Positions 1-9,072 of a stretch of DNA of 64,000 bases are shown piece by piece. Source of the stretch: Microcaldota archaeon (GTDB lineage Archaea > Micrarchaeota > Micrarchaeia > Anstonellales > JAGGVH01); assembly GCA_020854835.1 (NCBI GenBank), contig JAHKLX010000007.1, positions 39,115-103,114 of the forward strand, in the 5' to 3' direction. The notes under the pieces were generated by a model. That model searched no databases. It was not told where the DNA came from and saw nothing but the letters and a program-made list of their open reading frames with translations. Numbering within the stretch: the stretch's first letter is position 1; each line of letters begins with the position of its first letter. A program made the translations under genes and the position numbers.

Positions 1-2237
1 TCAAGAATATTGTCCAATACGCGATGGAATTCTACATCTTTTAGATTATCCGATGACAAAATATATTCATATTCATTGTTTTTTACTTTTAATCCTATTT
101 GCAACATATTGTTTTGGCCATCATAATTTATGGAAAAATTATTTTTAGATGCCCATAAATTTTTGACAAATTCATCGGCGTTGAAATTTTTAGTGGGAAT
201 TAAATCTTGTGTTTCAGGTTCAATTCCTTCTAATGTATCTGTTTCTTTTACATTTTGTAAGGGTTTTTGTTGAGTTGTATCAGGTCGTGGAGGAGGAGGG
301 GGTACTCTGTACCCTTCGGGAGGGGGCGGAGGAGGAACTTCACCTATTTCCACTTTGGGCCTTTCCCCTAAAAATTCATCAGGTTGGAATTTTTTAGTTG
401 TAGAAGTTGCAGGAATTTTTTCAGTTTGTTTAACAACCTGCTGCTGACCTATGTAAAGTGGGGGAGTGTAACCTAAAAATCTTTCAAAATCAACTAACGC
501 CCTCTCACATTCTTCAATATTTAATGTTGTTGAAGACCAGTATCTTAAATAATCATGAAAACTATCAAGAGTGTCCTTTAGATTTTCTTTTCTCATCACG
601 TCTAAACCTGCAAACATTTTGATATCTTCAAAATCAAAAACATGATTTATTCCGTTTAAATCAGTTATAGTTAAAGTATGTGTTTCTTGGTTAAAATTAA
701 ATGGAAAAATACCAGATTCTATTGCGTCCTGTGCATAACCTAACGCAGTTTCAAAATCATATAACCTTTGGTGTACATCAGTTGTTTTTTTTCTTGCTGT
801 GATTTGTCGAACATTACTGATTAATTTTTGTCTTTCAGTTTCTGGAAGTCTTCCTTTTAATATATTGAAAAGTTTAGTGATTTCCTCATTGGAAAGTGAT
901 GAAATCGTTTCATCGTTTATTGTGAATTCTCTTGTTGAATTTATTGCTGCCCCTGGAGAATATGATAATCTCAAAACGGGATATCCCTGGTCATTATAGA
1001 AAATTTCGGTCGATTTCTTTCCAGATGCACTTATTCTATCTTGAAGATACATAACCCTGTAAACTTCATCTATATTCTTGTCCGATAAAATATTCTGTTT
1101 GAGTATATTGGTTGGCGATAAAGTAGCAGACGCGGCCGAAGGACCTGCAGTTTGTGTTTGGGGAAAGGGGAGATGCGATTTTATTTTGTTGATAAACGCA
1201 GAATCCAATGAATATCCCAAAACAGTTTCTAATTCTGATAAATTTTCTAAAAGTTTTTGAGCACCGAACGAATTCAAAGTTTTTTGATCAATAATATAAT
1301 CATAAACTGTAAGGTTTGCATCACCTTTGCGAGTAGGTGGTTGGGGCACGTGAATATGCAACCAGCCATTAGAATCATAATTTATCGAAACCTCGCCCCG
1401 ATTATATTCCCTTGAGCTTTTTATATCAAATAACATGAGCTCAAAATGTCGCGTATTTGTAACCGAATTTAATAGATACAATGTCTCAGTTTTTTGCTTA
1501 GGTTCTGGAGTTTCCTTGGGAGCTTCGGTCCAATATAATTGAGGGAGATCTTCTTCAGTTATTTTTGGTTTAATAGTATCGGGAGAAGCAACCCATTCTT
1601 GATTTAATGAAGAGGGTCTTTCTTGGGATATATTTGAATTACCGTTTGTTGCGTGATATAAAGTTCCATCTTCTTCAGGAGCATGGAATAATTGTTCAGC
1701 AACAAACTCTGGAGATATTGATTCTGTGGAATTTGTTGAATCTTTTTTTTGTGTATTATCTATATATGCGGGTGTGGCCGACAATTCCTGTTTTATTTCA
1801 GTTGCATGTTCTTCAAGCTTTTGATTCGACCAGGTAGAATAAAATGCATAAACATTCGGGGAATTTTGCAAAGCTTGGTCCATAGTTCCCCCATCAAGAA
1901 GAACTTTTATTGTTTGATCAACTTTGGTTTTCCCAATCGCATACCCATAATAATACCACTCCAAGGTAAGAGCAGTTTTAACTTTTTCTTGTTCTGTAGT
2001 TGTTAAACCTACAAACTCAGGAATTGTACTCATTAAAGTGCATGCTCGAACGTATGATTCTGTTAATTTTGTTGTTATGTTTTCGGGTGTTGACTTGGAA
2101 AACACTCTTGAATGAAAAGAATCATTTGATAAAAAATTCTGAAGACTTTGAATGAAATTTTTGTTTTGTTCAAATTCATTTACATTTAAATTTTTAAGTT
2201 GGTTTTCCCAATAATTTTCTATCTTAAAATTTCCCAT
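1..2237 (-). CDS. Large uncharacterised soluble protein, C-terminus beyond the window edge
   Basis: An open frame runs from ATG at 2237 to the left edge without a stop, giving at least 745 residues. A GGTGATC ribosome binding site lies just before the start. No signal peptide or membrane segment is visible, so the protein is probably cytoplasmic. Most of the visible part is moderately hydrophilic and helix-prone, beginning MGNFKIENYW. Around residues 635-652 there is a proline-rich linker with two runs of five to six prolines (PPPPPPEGYR, then VPPPPPR), which separates the main body from a further C-terminal domain. I recognise no family and see no catalytic motif. It may belong with the other very large orphan proteins at 40917-43049 and at the right edge. 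It is divergent from the methyltransferase gene at 2303. Confidence 0.8.
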   Translation of the reverse strand, partial: MGNFKIENYWENQLKNLNVNEFEQNKNFIQSLQNFLSNDSFHSRVFSKSTPENITTKLTESYVRACTLMSTIPEFVGLTTTEQEKVKTALTLEWYYYGYAIGKTKVDQTIKVLLDGGTMDQALQNSPNVYAFYSTWSNQKLEEHATEIKQELSATPAYIDNTQKKDSTNSTESISPEFVAEQLFHAPEEDGTLYHATNGNSNISQERPSSLNQEWVASPDTIKPKITEEDLPQLYWTEAPKETPEPKQKTETLYLLNSVTNTRHFELMLFDIKSSREYNRGEVSINYDSNGWLHIHVPQPPTRKGDANLTVYDYIIDQKTLNSFGAQKLLENLSELETVLGYSLDSAFINKIKSHLPFPQTQTAGPSAASATLSPTNILKQNILSDKNIDEVYRVMYLQDRISASGKKSTEIFYNDQGYPVLRLSYSPGAAINSTREFTINDETISSLSNEEITKLFNILKGRLPETERQKLISNVRQITARKKTTDVHQRLYDFETALGYAQDAIESGIFPFNFNQETHTLTITDLNGINHVFDFEDIKMFAGLDVMRKENLKDTLDSFHDYLRYWSSTTLNIEECERALVDFERFLGYTPPLYIGQQQVVKQTEKIPATSTTKKFQPDEFLGERPKVEIGEVPPPPPPEGYRVPPPPPRPDTTQQKPLQNVKETDTLEGIEPETQDLIPTKNFNADEFVKNLWASKNNFSINYDGQNNMLQIGLKVKNNEYEYILSSDNLKDVEFHRVLDNIL

Positions 2238-2272
2238 ATGATCACCTATTAATATTAAATGTTATAAGAAAG

Positions 2273-2280
2273 TTTATAAA
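2273..2280 (+). promoter_or_regulatory. TATA box of the TrmI-like gene (leaderless mRNA)
   Basis: TTTATAAA is centred about 26 nt before the ATG at 2303, and no Shine-Dalgarno motif precedes that ATG. The spacing fits an archaeal TATA box whose transcript starts at or next to the start codon. Confidence 0.55.
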
Positions 2281-2302
2281 TCTATTTTGATGTCTTTAAA
2301 CC

Positions 2303-2896
2303 ATGGGAAAAAACGATATTCTTGTAAGACTTAATCCAAATCTTAAAAAACTTAAGCGAGGGCCGTATGGCGGACCGCAAATCATACTGCCAAAAGATAT
2401 TGGTGTTGTTTTTGGATACACAGATTTAGGAAGAAACAGTAAAATTGTTGAAGCAGGAAGTGGTGCAGGATTTTTCACAGTGTCATTAGCAAATATCTGC
2501 AAAACTGTTTATTCTTACGAAGTCAGAGAAGATTTTTATATTGCTGCAAAAAAAAATATTGAAAAAATGGGTATGAAAAATGCGAAACTCAAAAATAAGG
2601 ATATTTCGAAAGGAATAAAAGAAAAAAACGTTGATGCTGTTTTTTTGGATATGCCAAAATCTGACCTAATTGTTCCACTGGCTTTCAAGGCAGTAAAAGA
2701 AAATGGGTGGATAATTGGCTATTTACCAAATGTTGAACAAGTTAAAGAATTTTATATAGCATGTGAAAAAGCTGGATTCAAAGATTTGTTTGTAATTGAA
2801 TCAATAAACAGAGAATGGGTTGTGAGAGAACATGGGGTTAGACCACAACATAAAGGACTTGTTCACACGGCGTTTATTGTTTTTGGAAGGAGATGA
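2303..2896 (+). CDS. trmI: TrmI-like tRNA (adenine-N1) methyltransferase
   Basis: A Rossmann-fold SAM-dependent methyltransferase of 197 residues. The segment GPYGGPQIILPKDIG at residues 20-34 matches the substrate-side motif of archaeal TrmI, which methylates adenosines 57/58 in the tRNA T-loop. The SAM-binding glycine motif is VEAGSGAGF at residues 49-57, and LDMPKS at 115-120 corresponds to the catalytic LDxP region. Archaeal TrmI is usually near 250 residues, so this copy is short; the N-terminal small domain is reduced. It is followed after 3 nt by a small membrane protein gene, and the two probably form an operon. The family call is fairly secure, the exact target base is inferred. Confidence 0.8.
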   Translation: MGKNDILVRLNPNLKKLKRGPYGGPQIILPKDIGVVFGYTDLGRNSKIVEAGSGAGFFTVSLANICKTVYSYEVREDFYIAAKKNIEKMGMKNAKLKNKDISKGIKEKNVDAVFLDMPKSDLIVPLAFKAVKENGWIIGYLPNVEQVKEFYIACEKAGFKDLFVIESINREWVVREHGVRPQHKGLVHTAFIVFGRR

Positions 2897-2899
2897 AAA

Positions 2900-3457
2900 A
2901 TGAAAGTTTTTGGGAATATGTATGTCATGGCATCAAGATTTCTTTTTTTAATTGCACTTATTTTTTTGTTTGTCGGCATATTGTTTATTTCAATAAATAT
3001 GGACCTATCTAATTTTGTCAAGTTAGGTCTTCTTATTTTAGCAATGATAATACCACTTATACTTTTTCCATTACAGATGATTACAGGAATTAAATGGGAT
3101 CAGGCAGAAATTGATTATTATGGAATAAAGATTTCAAATTTGTTGAAAAAAGAATATATAAGGTTTGAAAATATTGAACACATTGAATGCACATTTGATT
3201 TACCCAGTGTTAAATTTAAAGGAAAGGATCAAAAATATTTTCATACAAAAAGAAATTTTTTACCATCTCTAGTAGTGCATACTGCTGAAAAAAGTTATGT
3301 TGTTACGGGCAGAATGCTAGGTAAAGAAAAGTTCAAAAATATTTCTGAAAAAATTGCTCAGTCAGTACCTGACCACATAAAAGTAACGTATGCTGATGTT
3401 TCTTTTTTTGGATTGAAAAAAGGTGAAACAATAGTTCTGAAAAAAGGAGAAGAATGA
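2900..3457 (+). CDS. Two-helix membrane protein, possible PH-like domain
   Basis: The 185-residue protein has two hydrophobic segments (about residues 11-30 and 36-58) with a very short turn between them, followed by a soluble beta-rich region. The layout of a two-helix hairpin plus a beta-rich tail with ENIEHIE and a phosphate-friendly basic stretch resembles bacterial PH-like (bPH) membrane proteins, but this is only a topological comparison. It starts with a GGAGATGA binding site 3 nt after the TrmI-like gene. Its stop codon directly abuts the stop of the convergent CTP synthase gene. Function unknown. Confidence 0.75.
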   Translation: MKVFGNMYVMASRFLFLIALIFLFVGILFISINMDLSNFVKLGLLILAMIIPLILFPLQMITGIKWDQAEIDYYGIKISNLLKKEYIRFENIEHIECTFDLPSVKFKGKDQKYFHTKRNFLPSLVVHTAEKSYVVTGRMLGKEKFKNISEKIAQSVPDHIKVTYADVSFFGLKKGETIVLKKGEE

Positions 3458-5059
3458 TCATTTTCTTTTTAAGCAAGCTCTAACAAAACCAAAGAATAAA
3501 GGAGCGGGTTTTTCAAATCTTGATTTTAACTCAGGATGTGCTTGTGTTGCAACAAAATAAGGATGATCTTTCAACTCTATAAATTCAACCAATTTTTTGT
3601 TCGGGCTCAACCCAGAAAATATTAAACCATTTTTCTTTAAAGTTTCATGATATTCTGGATTAACTTCATATCTATGCCTATGTCTCTCTTGAACAACATC
3701 ACTGTTGTATAAATTGTAAACTTTTGTACCTTTATCTAAGTTTGCAGGATAAGCACCTAATCTCATTGTTCCGCCTTTTGTCGTAATATCTTTTTGCTCA
3801 GGTAAGATATCTATAACTGGATTTTCAGTTTCAGGATTTATTTCTTTTGAACTCGCATCCTTCAAACCACAAACATTCCTAGCAAATTCAATAACCGCCA
3901 ACTGCATACCATAACATAAACCCAAATAAGGAACATCATTTTCGCGAGCGTGTTGTATTACTTTTATTTTGCCCTCAACACCCCGAGAACCAAACCCGCC
4001 TGGAACAAGAATTCCATCTGCATTTCCAATCGCATCCTGAATAGATAGAACTCCCGATTCAATATCTGTTGTTTCAACCCATTTTATCTCGATTTCCGTT
4101 CTTAGATGCGCACCTGCATGTTTTAAAGCCTCAACCACACTGGCATAAGAATCGTGAAGATCTGTATATTTTCCGCAGATTGCAATTGTGAGTTTGTTGG
4201 TTGGATTTTTCATATTGTTTAAAACTTCCTCCCATTTTGAGAGATCCACGTCTATTTTTTCATGTAAAACATCTGATAAAGAATCCACCATACCATTTTC
4301 ATAAAACATTAGAGGAATCTCATATATATTATTCATATCAATTGCAGAAATTATTTGTTTTGGATTTAAATTCAATTCATTGAATTTGTGTTTTATTCTT
4401 TCTGGAAGAACATAATGACTTCTTGCAATTACCAGATCAGGATTTATTCCCATTGAACGCAACAAAGCTATATCTCTTTTGGCAGGTTTTGTCTTAAGTT
4501 CGCCAGTATTATACAACATAGGAAGATATGTTAAATGAATATATGCAATATTATCAATTCCTATATTGTGTGAAAGCCGGTGGGCTGCCTCAATGAACCA
4601 AAAATTTTCATTGTCCCCTATAGTACCACCTATTTCAATAAGCATATAATCTGGTTTGTGTTTCTCAGCAAGCTCAATCCACCAATCAATAACTTCATTC
4701 ACTGCATGAGGAACAATTTGAATTGTTTTTCCTAAGAACTTTCCTTCTCTTTCCTTATCTATTAATCTTAAAAATAACTTTCCAGATGTTATATTCCAAT
4801 CTCCTTCTCCCTCTGTTCCAATGAATCGTTCATAATGTCCGAAATCCATATCAACTTCAGTACCGTCATTCAATACAAAAACTTCGCCGTGTTCAATAGG
4901 ATTCATTGTTCCAGGATCTACATTCAAATAACCGTCACATTTAACAACTATTATTTTTTTATCGCCGTGATTTTTTAGAAGACGTCCGATAGAGGCAGTT
5001 GCAATACCTTTTCCAATTCCAGATAAAACTCCCCCTGTAATAAATATAAATTTTGACAT
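3458..5059 (-). CDS. pyrG: CTP synthase
   Basis: Converts UTP to CTP with ATP and glutamine, the last step of pyrimidine nucleotide synthesis. The length of 533 residues is normal. The N-terminal amidoligase domain begins with the P-loop-like GGVLSGIGKG (residues 9-18), followed by KCDGYLNVDPGTMNP and DMDFGHYERF. The C-terminal class I glutamine amidotransferase domain has the oxyanion GGFGSRG and the nucleophile region LCYGMQLAV, with the catalytic His-Glu pair in HPEL near the C-terminus. The gene is divergent from the YjbQ gene at 5125, with an AT-rich shared promoter region of 65 bp. All key residues appear intact. Confidence 0.97.
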   Translation of the reverse strand: MSKFIFITGGVLSGIGKGIATASIGRLLKNHGDKKIIVVKCDGYLNVDPGTMNPIEHGEVFVLNDGTEVDMDFGHYERFIGTEGEGDWNITSGKLFLRLIDKEREGKFLGKTIQIVPHAVNEVIDWWIELAEKHKPDYMLIEIGGTIGDNENFWFIEAAHRLSHNIGIDNIAYIHLTYLPMLYNTGELKTKPAKRDIALLRSMGINPDLVIARSHYVLPERIKHKFNELNLNPKQIISAIDMNNIYEIPLMFYENGMVDSLSDVLHEKIDVDLSKWEEVLNNMKNPTNKLTIAICGKYTDLHDSYASVVEALKHAGAHLRTEIEIKWVETTDIESGVLSIQDAIGNADGILVPGGFGSRGVEGKIKVIQHARENDVPYLGLCYGMQLAVIEFARNVCGLKDASSKEINPETENPVIDILPEQKDITTKGGTMRLGAYPANLDKGTKVYNLYNSDVVQERHRHRYEVNPEYHETLKKNGLIFSGLSPNKKLVEFIELKDHPYFVATQAHPELKSRFEKPAPLFFGFVRACLKRK

Positions 5060-5124
5060 TGTGCTTATATAAAATCAAAAAATTTAAATAGGTGTGGGAT
5101 TAGACTAAAACTATAGGAGATAAA

Positions 5125-5508
5125 ATGAAATTTAATATTACGACAAAAGGAAAATATGATATTGTAGATATAACTTCTAGTGTAAAAAATCTTGTAAATA
5201 TCAACGAAGGCATATGTGTTGTTTGTGTCCTACATACAACTGCAGGATTAGTTGTAAATGAATTTGAACCGAATATTGCAGAGGATTATATTGAATTTTT
5301 TAAAAACCTCGCCCCAGATAAAAACTGGAAACACAATAAAATTGATGCAAACGCAGAAGCCCATTTACTTTCTACAATAACTGGATCTTCAAAAACATTT
5401 ATTGTTAAAAATAATAAATTAATTTTGGGAACATGGCAAAGAATACTTTTATGCGAATTTGACGGACCAAGAAACAGAGAAGTGATTGTTTATTCAAAAT
5501 CAGAATAA
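5125..5508 (+). CDS. YjbQ/UPF0047 family protein
   Basis: The 127-residue protein carries the family hallmarks HTTAGL (about residues 46-51), the NAEAHLLSTITGSS segment and the C-terminal GTWQRILLCEFDGPR. These conserved His, Asn, Glu and Arg residues line the pocket of the YjbQ fold. Some members complement thiamine-phosphate synthase mutants, but the true role of the family is not settled. The start has a GGAGAT site. Its last 19 bases overlap the 3' end of the convergent Nudix gene. Confidence 0.88.
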   Translation: MKFNITTKGKYDIVDITSSVKNLVNINEGICVVCVLHTTAGLVVNEFEPNIAEDYIEFFKNLAPDKNWKHNKIDANAEAHLLSTITGSSKTFIVKNNKLILGTWQRILLCEFDGPRNREVIVYSKSE

Positions 5509-5936
5509 AATTGTTTGTTTAAATAATTTTTAACCACTATTTCACTTGGAAAAAACATAGGATGGGGTAAATTGTTTATATCAAACCAAGACCATTCAGT
5601 TATTTTATTTGGTTCCGTTACTTTTGGTTCTCCGTCAAATTCTTCAACCAACAAACCAATAGTAACAAAATGCGCCCCTTTTGTTTTATCATTTGAAACA
5701 CATATAATTTTTGGGTTTTTGATTTTGATTCCTGTTTCTTCCAACGTTTCTCTACAAGCACATTCCTTGAACGATTCTCCAAAATCAAGTTTTCCGCCGG
5801 GCATAGTCCAAGAGCCTTGTCCACTTAAAAGAGACGAAGCTTTCAAAGGATCGGTGTGTCTTTTTCCCAGAAGTATTTTACCCTCTTTAATAACCATAAC
5901 TCCGACTCCGACACCCACTCTTTTCCAATCATCCAT
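5490..5936 (-). CDS. Nudix hydrolase
   Basis: A 148-residue Nudix (NTP-X) hydrolase. The Nudix box spans residues 48-70, with Gly48, Glu54, Arg62, Glu63 and the EETGI ending all in place, so metal binding and hydrolysis should be possible. The substrate cannot be read from sequence; the WTMPGGKL opening is typical of MutT- or ADP-ribose-type members. The start follows a GGTGA site. tRNA-Lys lies 19 nt upstream on the same strand, so both may be on one transcript. The 3' end overlaps yjbQ by 19 bases. Confidence 0.93.
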   Translation of the reverse strand: MDDWKRVGVGVGVMVIKEGKILLGKRHTDPLKASSLLSGQGSWTMPGGKLDFGESFKECACRETLEETGIKIKNPKIICVSNDKTKGAHFVTIGLLVEEFDGEPKVTEPNKITEWSWFDINNLPHPMFFPSEIVVKNYLNKQFYSDFE

Positions 5937-5954
5937 TTTTTCACCTATAAAAAA

Positions 5955-6028
5955 CGGGTCCGAAGGGATTTGAACCCTTGGCCTACTGGTTAAAAGCCAG
6001 CCGCTCTACCAAGCTGAGCTACGGACCC
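5955..6028 (-). tRNA. tRNA-Lys (anticodon UUU)
   Basis: Complete cloverleaf on the minus strand: acceptor GGGTCCG/CGGACCC, D-arm with GGTAGAGC, anticodon loop CTTTTAA giving UUU, and T-arm AGGG TTCAAAT CCCT with discriminator G73. No intron and no encoded CCA. This is the only intronless tRNA gene of the four in the window. Confidence 0.97.
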
Positions 6029-6130
6029 ACAAAAAAAGACAATAAATGTTTTAGTTTGGTTAAATAATTAAGGAATATATTTAAAAAGCTCACCGTTGAT
6101 TTTATGTAAAATGATTATAGAGGGATGTTT

Positions 6131-6952
6131 ATGTTAATTCTACCAAAACAAAGAGAAGCATATTGGATAGCAGTAGGAATTGGTGGATTTGGAGTAATTG
6201 TAGGACTTGTAGGAGGAGGACAAATATTGTCATTCATAGGGCTGCTTGCTGCAGGTTTAGGTGCGGTATTATCCCTATTAATTTATCAATACGGGTATTT
6301 GATTGTTCCTATTTTTACTAAATTTTCAAGAATTGTAGTTGTAACTCCAGATAAAGAATATGAGATACCTCCTTCACAAGATGTTATTATTAAAAAAACA
6401 GGAGATTCATACTACGCAACAAAATTTTTGGGAGTTCAGATTTTTGAATCCGCAGCTGAAAAAAGCACCGAGGAAAATGTAACTTACATGCTCGCTTTTG
6501 AACGTGCAATTTCATCTGTAAAACATGTAACAAAGTTTTCAATGATGGTTTATGTTTTAGATATAACAGAAAAAAAGAGAGATATTGAAACAAGAAAATA
6601 TGAAGCACAACTCAAGCTGGCAAAACAAAGAGAAAAAGGTCAAGATATGGATGTGCTTTTAATTGATAAATACGAACATGAAATATCAATGTGGGAAAAA
6701 GAACTTGAAAAAATCTCAAGAGGTGAAAAACCTATGGCAGTTGTGGCGTATATTATGACAACTGCAATCGGGGTTTCAAAAGAAGCTGCCATGGCCGCTG
6801 CAAATGGACAAGCAAACGAAATACGTGCATCAGTTTCTAATGCACTTAATGCAAAAATAGAAATCATGAAAGCAGATGATATGCTTAGGTGCTTCCAGTG
6901 GGAATATCTTCTCCCAGTGTCATATGCAGAATGGAAACAGCAGGTTGATTAA
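6131..6952 (+). CDS. VirB3-like membrane segment fused to a VirB4 N-terminal-like domain
   Basis: First gene of a five-gene block. The start at 6131 is preferred because a GAGGG site lies 7 nt before it; an ATG two codons earlier falls inside that site. The 273-residue protein has two adjacent membrane helices (about residues 9-31 and 33-60), like VirB3/PrgI subunits. It then has a soluble domain whose pattern, including a long helical hairpin and a C-terminal stretch ending in a PV-like motif, resembles the N-terminal domain of VirB4/TraC ATPases. The ATPase domain is encoded by the next gene 2 nt downstream, so I read this pair as a VirB3-VirB4 fusion split at the domain boundary. The topology is seen; the family link is inferred from arrangement and weak pattern similarity. 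Confidence 0.65.
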   Translation: MLILPKQREAYWIAVGIGGFGVIVGLVGGGQILSFIGLLAAGLGAVLSLLIYQYGYLIVPIFTKFSRIVVVTPDKEYEIPPSQDVIIKKTGDSYYATKFLGVQIFESAAEKSTEENVTYMLAFERAISSVKHVTKFSMMVYVLDITEKKRDIETRKYEAQLKLAKQREKGQDMDVLLIDKYEHEISMWEKELEKISRGEKPMAVVAYIMTTAIGVSKEAAMAAANGQANEIRASVSNALNAKIEIMKADDMLRCFQWEYLLPVSYAEWKQQVD

Positions 6953-6954
6953 AT

Positions 6955-8529
6955 ATGGGATGGTTAAAAATACGAGATATATCTAATATTACTCTCGCAA
7001 GAAGAAATATTCTAGTTAGACCTCCTGAACCCCCTCCAGAAATGCTCTGGTCCGATCCCAGTAATTCCATATTCACTGGAAAAACTAAAATATTTAACAT
7101 ACCCTTTTATTGGAATTATAATGAATTAACAAATCCTCATCTGGCAATAGTCGGAATAACAGGTTCAGGTAAATCATATTTCATTAAAACTTTTTTAACC
7201 CGTGCAGCTTTGGTTTGGGACAGCAATGCATTTATTATTGACTGGGCAGGAGAATACCGAGAATGGGTTAAATCTGCAGGAGGAACAGTTATCTCACTTG
7301 GAAAAGGATCTTATATTAATTTGTTGGATACTGGAGGAATGACTCCAAATAATAGAATCAAACAAATAATAAGAACTCTTGAAATATTGACAGATATAAA
7401 TCAATATCCTGAACAAAAAAGATTAACTGAATTGGCAATAGAAGAAGCTTATAAAAAAGCTAATTTCAAAATGGATTCTATAGTTCAAAAAGACAGTTCT
7501 GGAACTGAATTGATTGCCCCAACATTGAAAGATGTTGTTGAAAATTTAGAAAAAACTTACAAAAGGGGAGGATATGAATATCCTGCCGAACTGCAAAATT
7601 CTATTTACAGATTGAAACAATACACAAAAACAGGTCAAGATTTTTTTGCACAACAAAGCACTCTTGATTTAGATAAATTAACAAATTCGGGTTTAGTATC
7701 ACTGGATTTGTCAGGTTTGCCAGATGAAATATTTAGAGCGTTGGCTGCCCTTTCAATGCTCCAATTCATTAAAGAAAAAATGAGGGCAGCAGGCTGGAAA
7801 AAGAGAAAAGGAATTCAACTATTTGTTGTGTTGGATGAAGCTTGGAAAATTGCAGGAGATGAAAACAGTGATGCAGTTATGATAGTTAGAGAAGGTCGTA
7901 AATATAATTTTAGTTTGATTGTTGCGAGCCAGAACCCAACAGATATTAATGAGGCAATATTTTCAAACGTAGGAACCACATTCGTATTTAAAGTTAAATT
8001 TGAAAGATATTTGAATTATATACAAGGAACTTTAAACTTCAGTGATTTCATTCGAGAAGAAATTTCAAAATTGGGTGTTGGACAATGCGCAGTCAATATG
8101 GCTTTTACCACGAGTGCGAATTATCCATCAACTTTTCTAGTTCAGAAAATTGAAGGTGAAGAACCTTTGGTAGAATACTTCCTTGATGTTGGCAGTGTGC
8201 TCACTGAGGAAGAAAGGAGGGATGTAAGAGTGGCAAGAAGTGTAGCAATTGAAAGAGAAGAGATGAGGAAGAGGCTTAGAATGTATGGTCTCAATGAATC
8301 TCAGCTTGAAGAAATTTCATCTCTTTTTGATAAGAAAAATAAACATATTGACATAGTTTCATTTGTAATTCTTTTACAGAGATATGGATTAGCACGAAAC
8401 AAAATAACAGCATTGTTAAAAGATTTTGGTGTTGCAGATTCAACAATCATCAACATCTTTATTAAAGCTGACTTTAAAGTTCATTCGGCGACAAGCCAGG
8501 ATATTATGGATATTATTTTAGAGGAATAG
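6955..8529 (+). CDS. VirB4/HerA-type P-loop ATPase
   Basis: A 524-residue AAA+/RecA-fold motor of the HerA-VirB4-FtsK group. Walker A is GITGSGKSY at residues 67-75, followed by FIIDWAGEY. Walker B is VVLDEAW at 291-297; the DEAW form is typical of VirB4 rather than HerA (DEAH-like). REGRKYNF and SQNPTD at 325-330 match the sensor region after Walker B. The C-terminal 110 residues form an added helical region, possibly DNA- or partner-binding. The protein lacks the usual VirB4 N-terminal domain, which appears to be the preceding gene. Expected role: hexameric motor at the inner face of a conjugation-, secretion- or DNA-import-like channel. Confidence 0.85.
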   Translation: MGWLKIRDISNITLARRNILVRPPEPPPEMLWSDPSNSIFTGKTKIFNIPFYWNYNELTNPHLAIVGITGSGKSYFIKTFLTRAALVWDSNAFIIDWAGEYREWVKSAGGTVISLGKGSYINLLDTGGMTPNNRIKQIIRTLEILTDINQYPEQKRLTELAIEEAYKKANFKMDSIVQKDSSGTELIAPTLKDVVENLEKTYKRGGYEYPAELQNSIYRLKQYTKTGQDFFAQQSTLDLDKLTNSGLVSLDLSGLPDEIFRALAALSMLQFIKEKMRAAGWKKRKGIQLFVVLDEAWKIAGDENSDAVMIVREGRKYNFSLIVASQNPTDINEAIFSNVGTTFVFKVKFERYLNYIQGTLNFSDFIREEISKLGVGQCAVNMAFTTSANYPSTFLVQKIEGEEPLVEYFLDVGSVLTEEERRDVRVARSVAIEREEMRKRLRMYGLNESQLEEISSLFDKKNKHIDIVSFVILLQRYGLARNKITALLKDFGVADSTIINIFIKADFKVHSATSQDIMDIILEE

Positions 8530-8538
8530 GTGGTTCAT

Positions 8539-9072
8539 ATGGATTTGTTTAAATTGTTTAAAGGAAAAGAAAAAAAAGAAAAGACATTTGAAAATTTTGA
8601 TGTTAAAAATTCAAATGTTTGTATGGAATGTGGAAAAATAGTTATTCCATCTAAAGCTGTACCAGTAAAGGATGACTTTGTGTTGAATGTTATCAAATCC
8701 ATAAAACAAAAAACAAAAACAATAAAAAACAACAAATTATTTATATGTCCAAGTTGCTGGCCAGAATATGAAAAAAACAGAAAAAGATTTGTAAATGGAG
8801 TATTTTTCTGGAGTGTTTTGCTAGGGGTTTTTTTAGTAGTGTTATTGGTAACTCCTTTGTTAACTCAGAATTCATATCCGCTACTTAATGTTGTTTTTCT
8901 GTTGTTGGGAATTTTTGCATTTTGGGTGCTTTTAATGATCATGCAAATTTATTCTTCATATAGGCCCGGAACTGAATTTGATATTAAAAACCTTAAAGAA
9001 TACACTCCTAGCAAGAAAAAAAATATTGTGGCAAAAGCTAAAAAATCAAAGAAAAAGAGGGTGAAAAAATGA
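8539..9072 (+). CDS. Zinc-ribbon membrane protein with Lys-rich tail
   Basis: A 177-residue protein. Near residues 28-32 it has CMECGK and about 35 residues later CPSCW, a four-cysteine zinc ribbon. Two hydrophobic helices follow (about residues 88-111 and 115-139), and the last 30 residues are strongly basic (KKSKKKRVKK). The start at 8539 is chosen because AGGTGG precedes it. The stop overlaps the next start (ATGA), showing tight translational coupling with the coiled-coil gene. I do not recognise a family. Its position suggests an inner-membrane accessory of the VirB4-like machine. Confidence 0.75.
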   Translation: MDLFKLFKGKEKKEKTFENFDVKNSNVCMECGKIVIPSKAVPVKDDFVLNVIKSIKQKTKTIKNNKLFICPSCWPEYEKNRKRFVNGVFFWSVLLGVFLVVLLVTPLLTQNSYPLLNVVFLLLGIFAFWVLLMIMQIYSSYRPGTEFDIKNLKEYTPSKKKNIVAKAKKSKKKRVKK

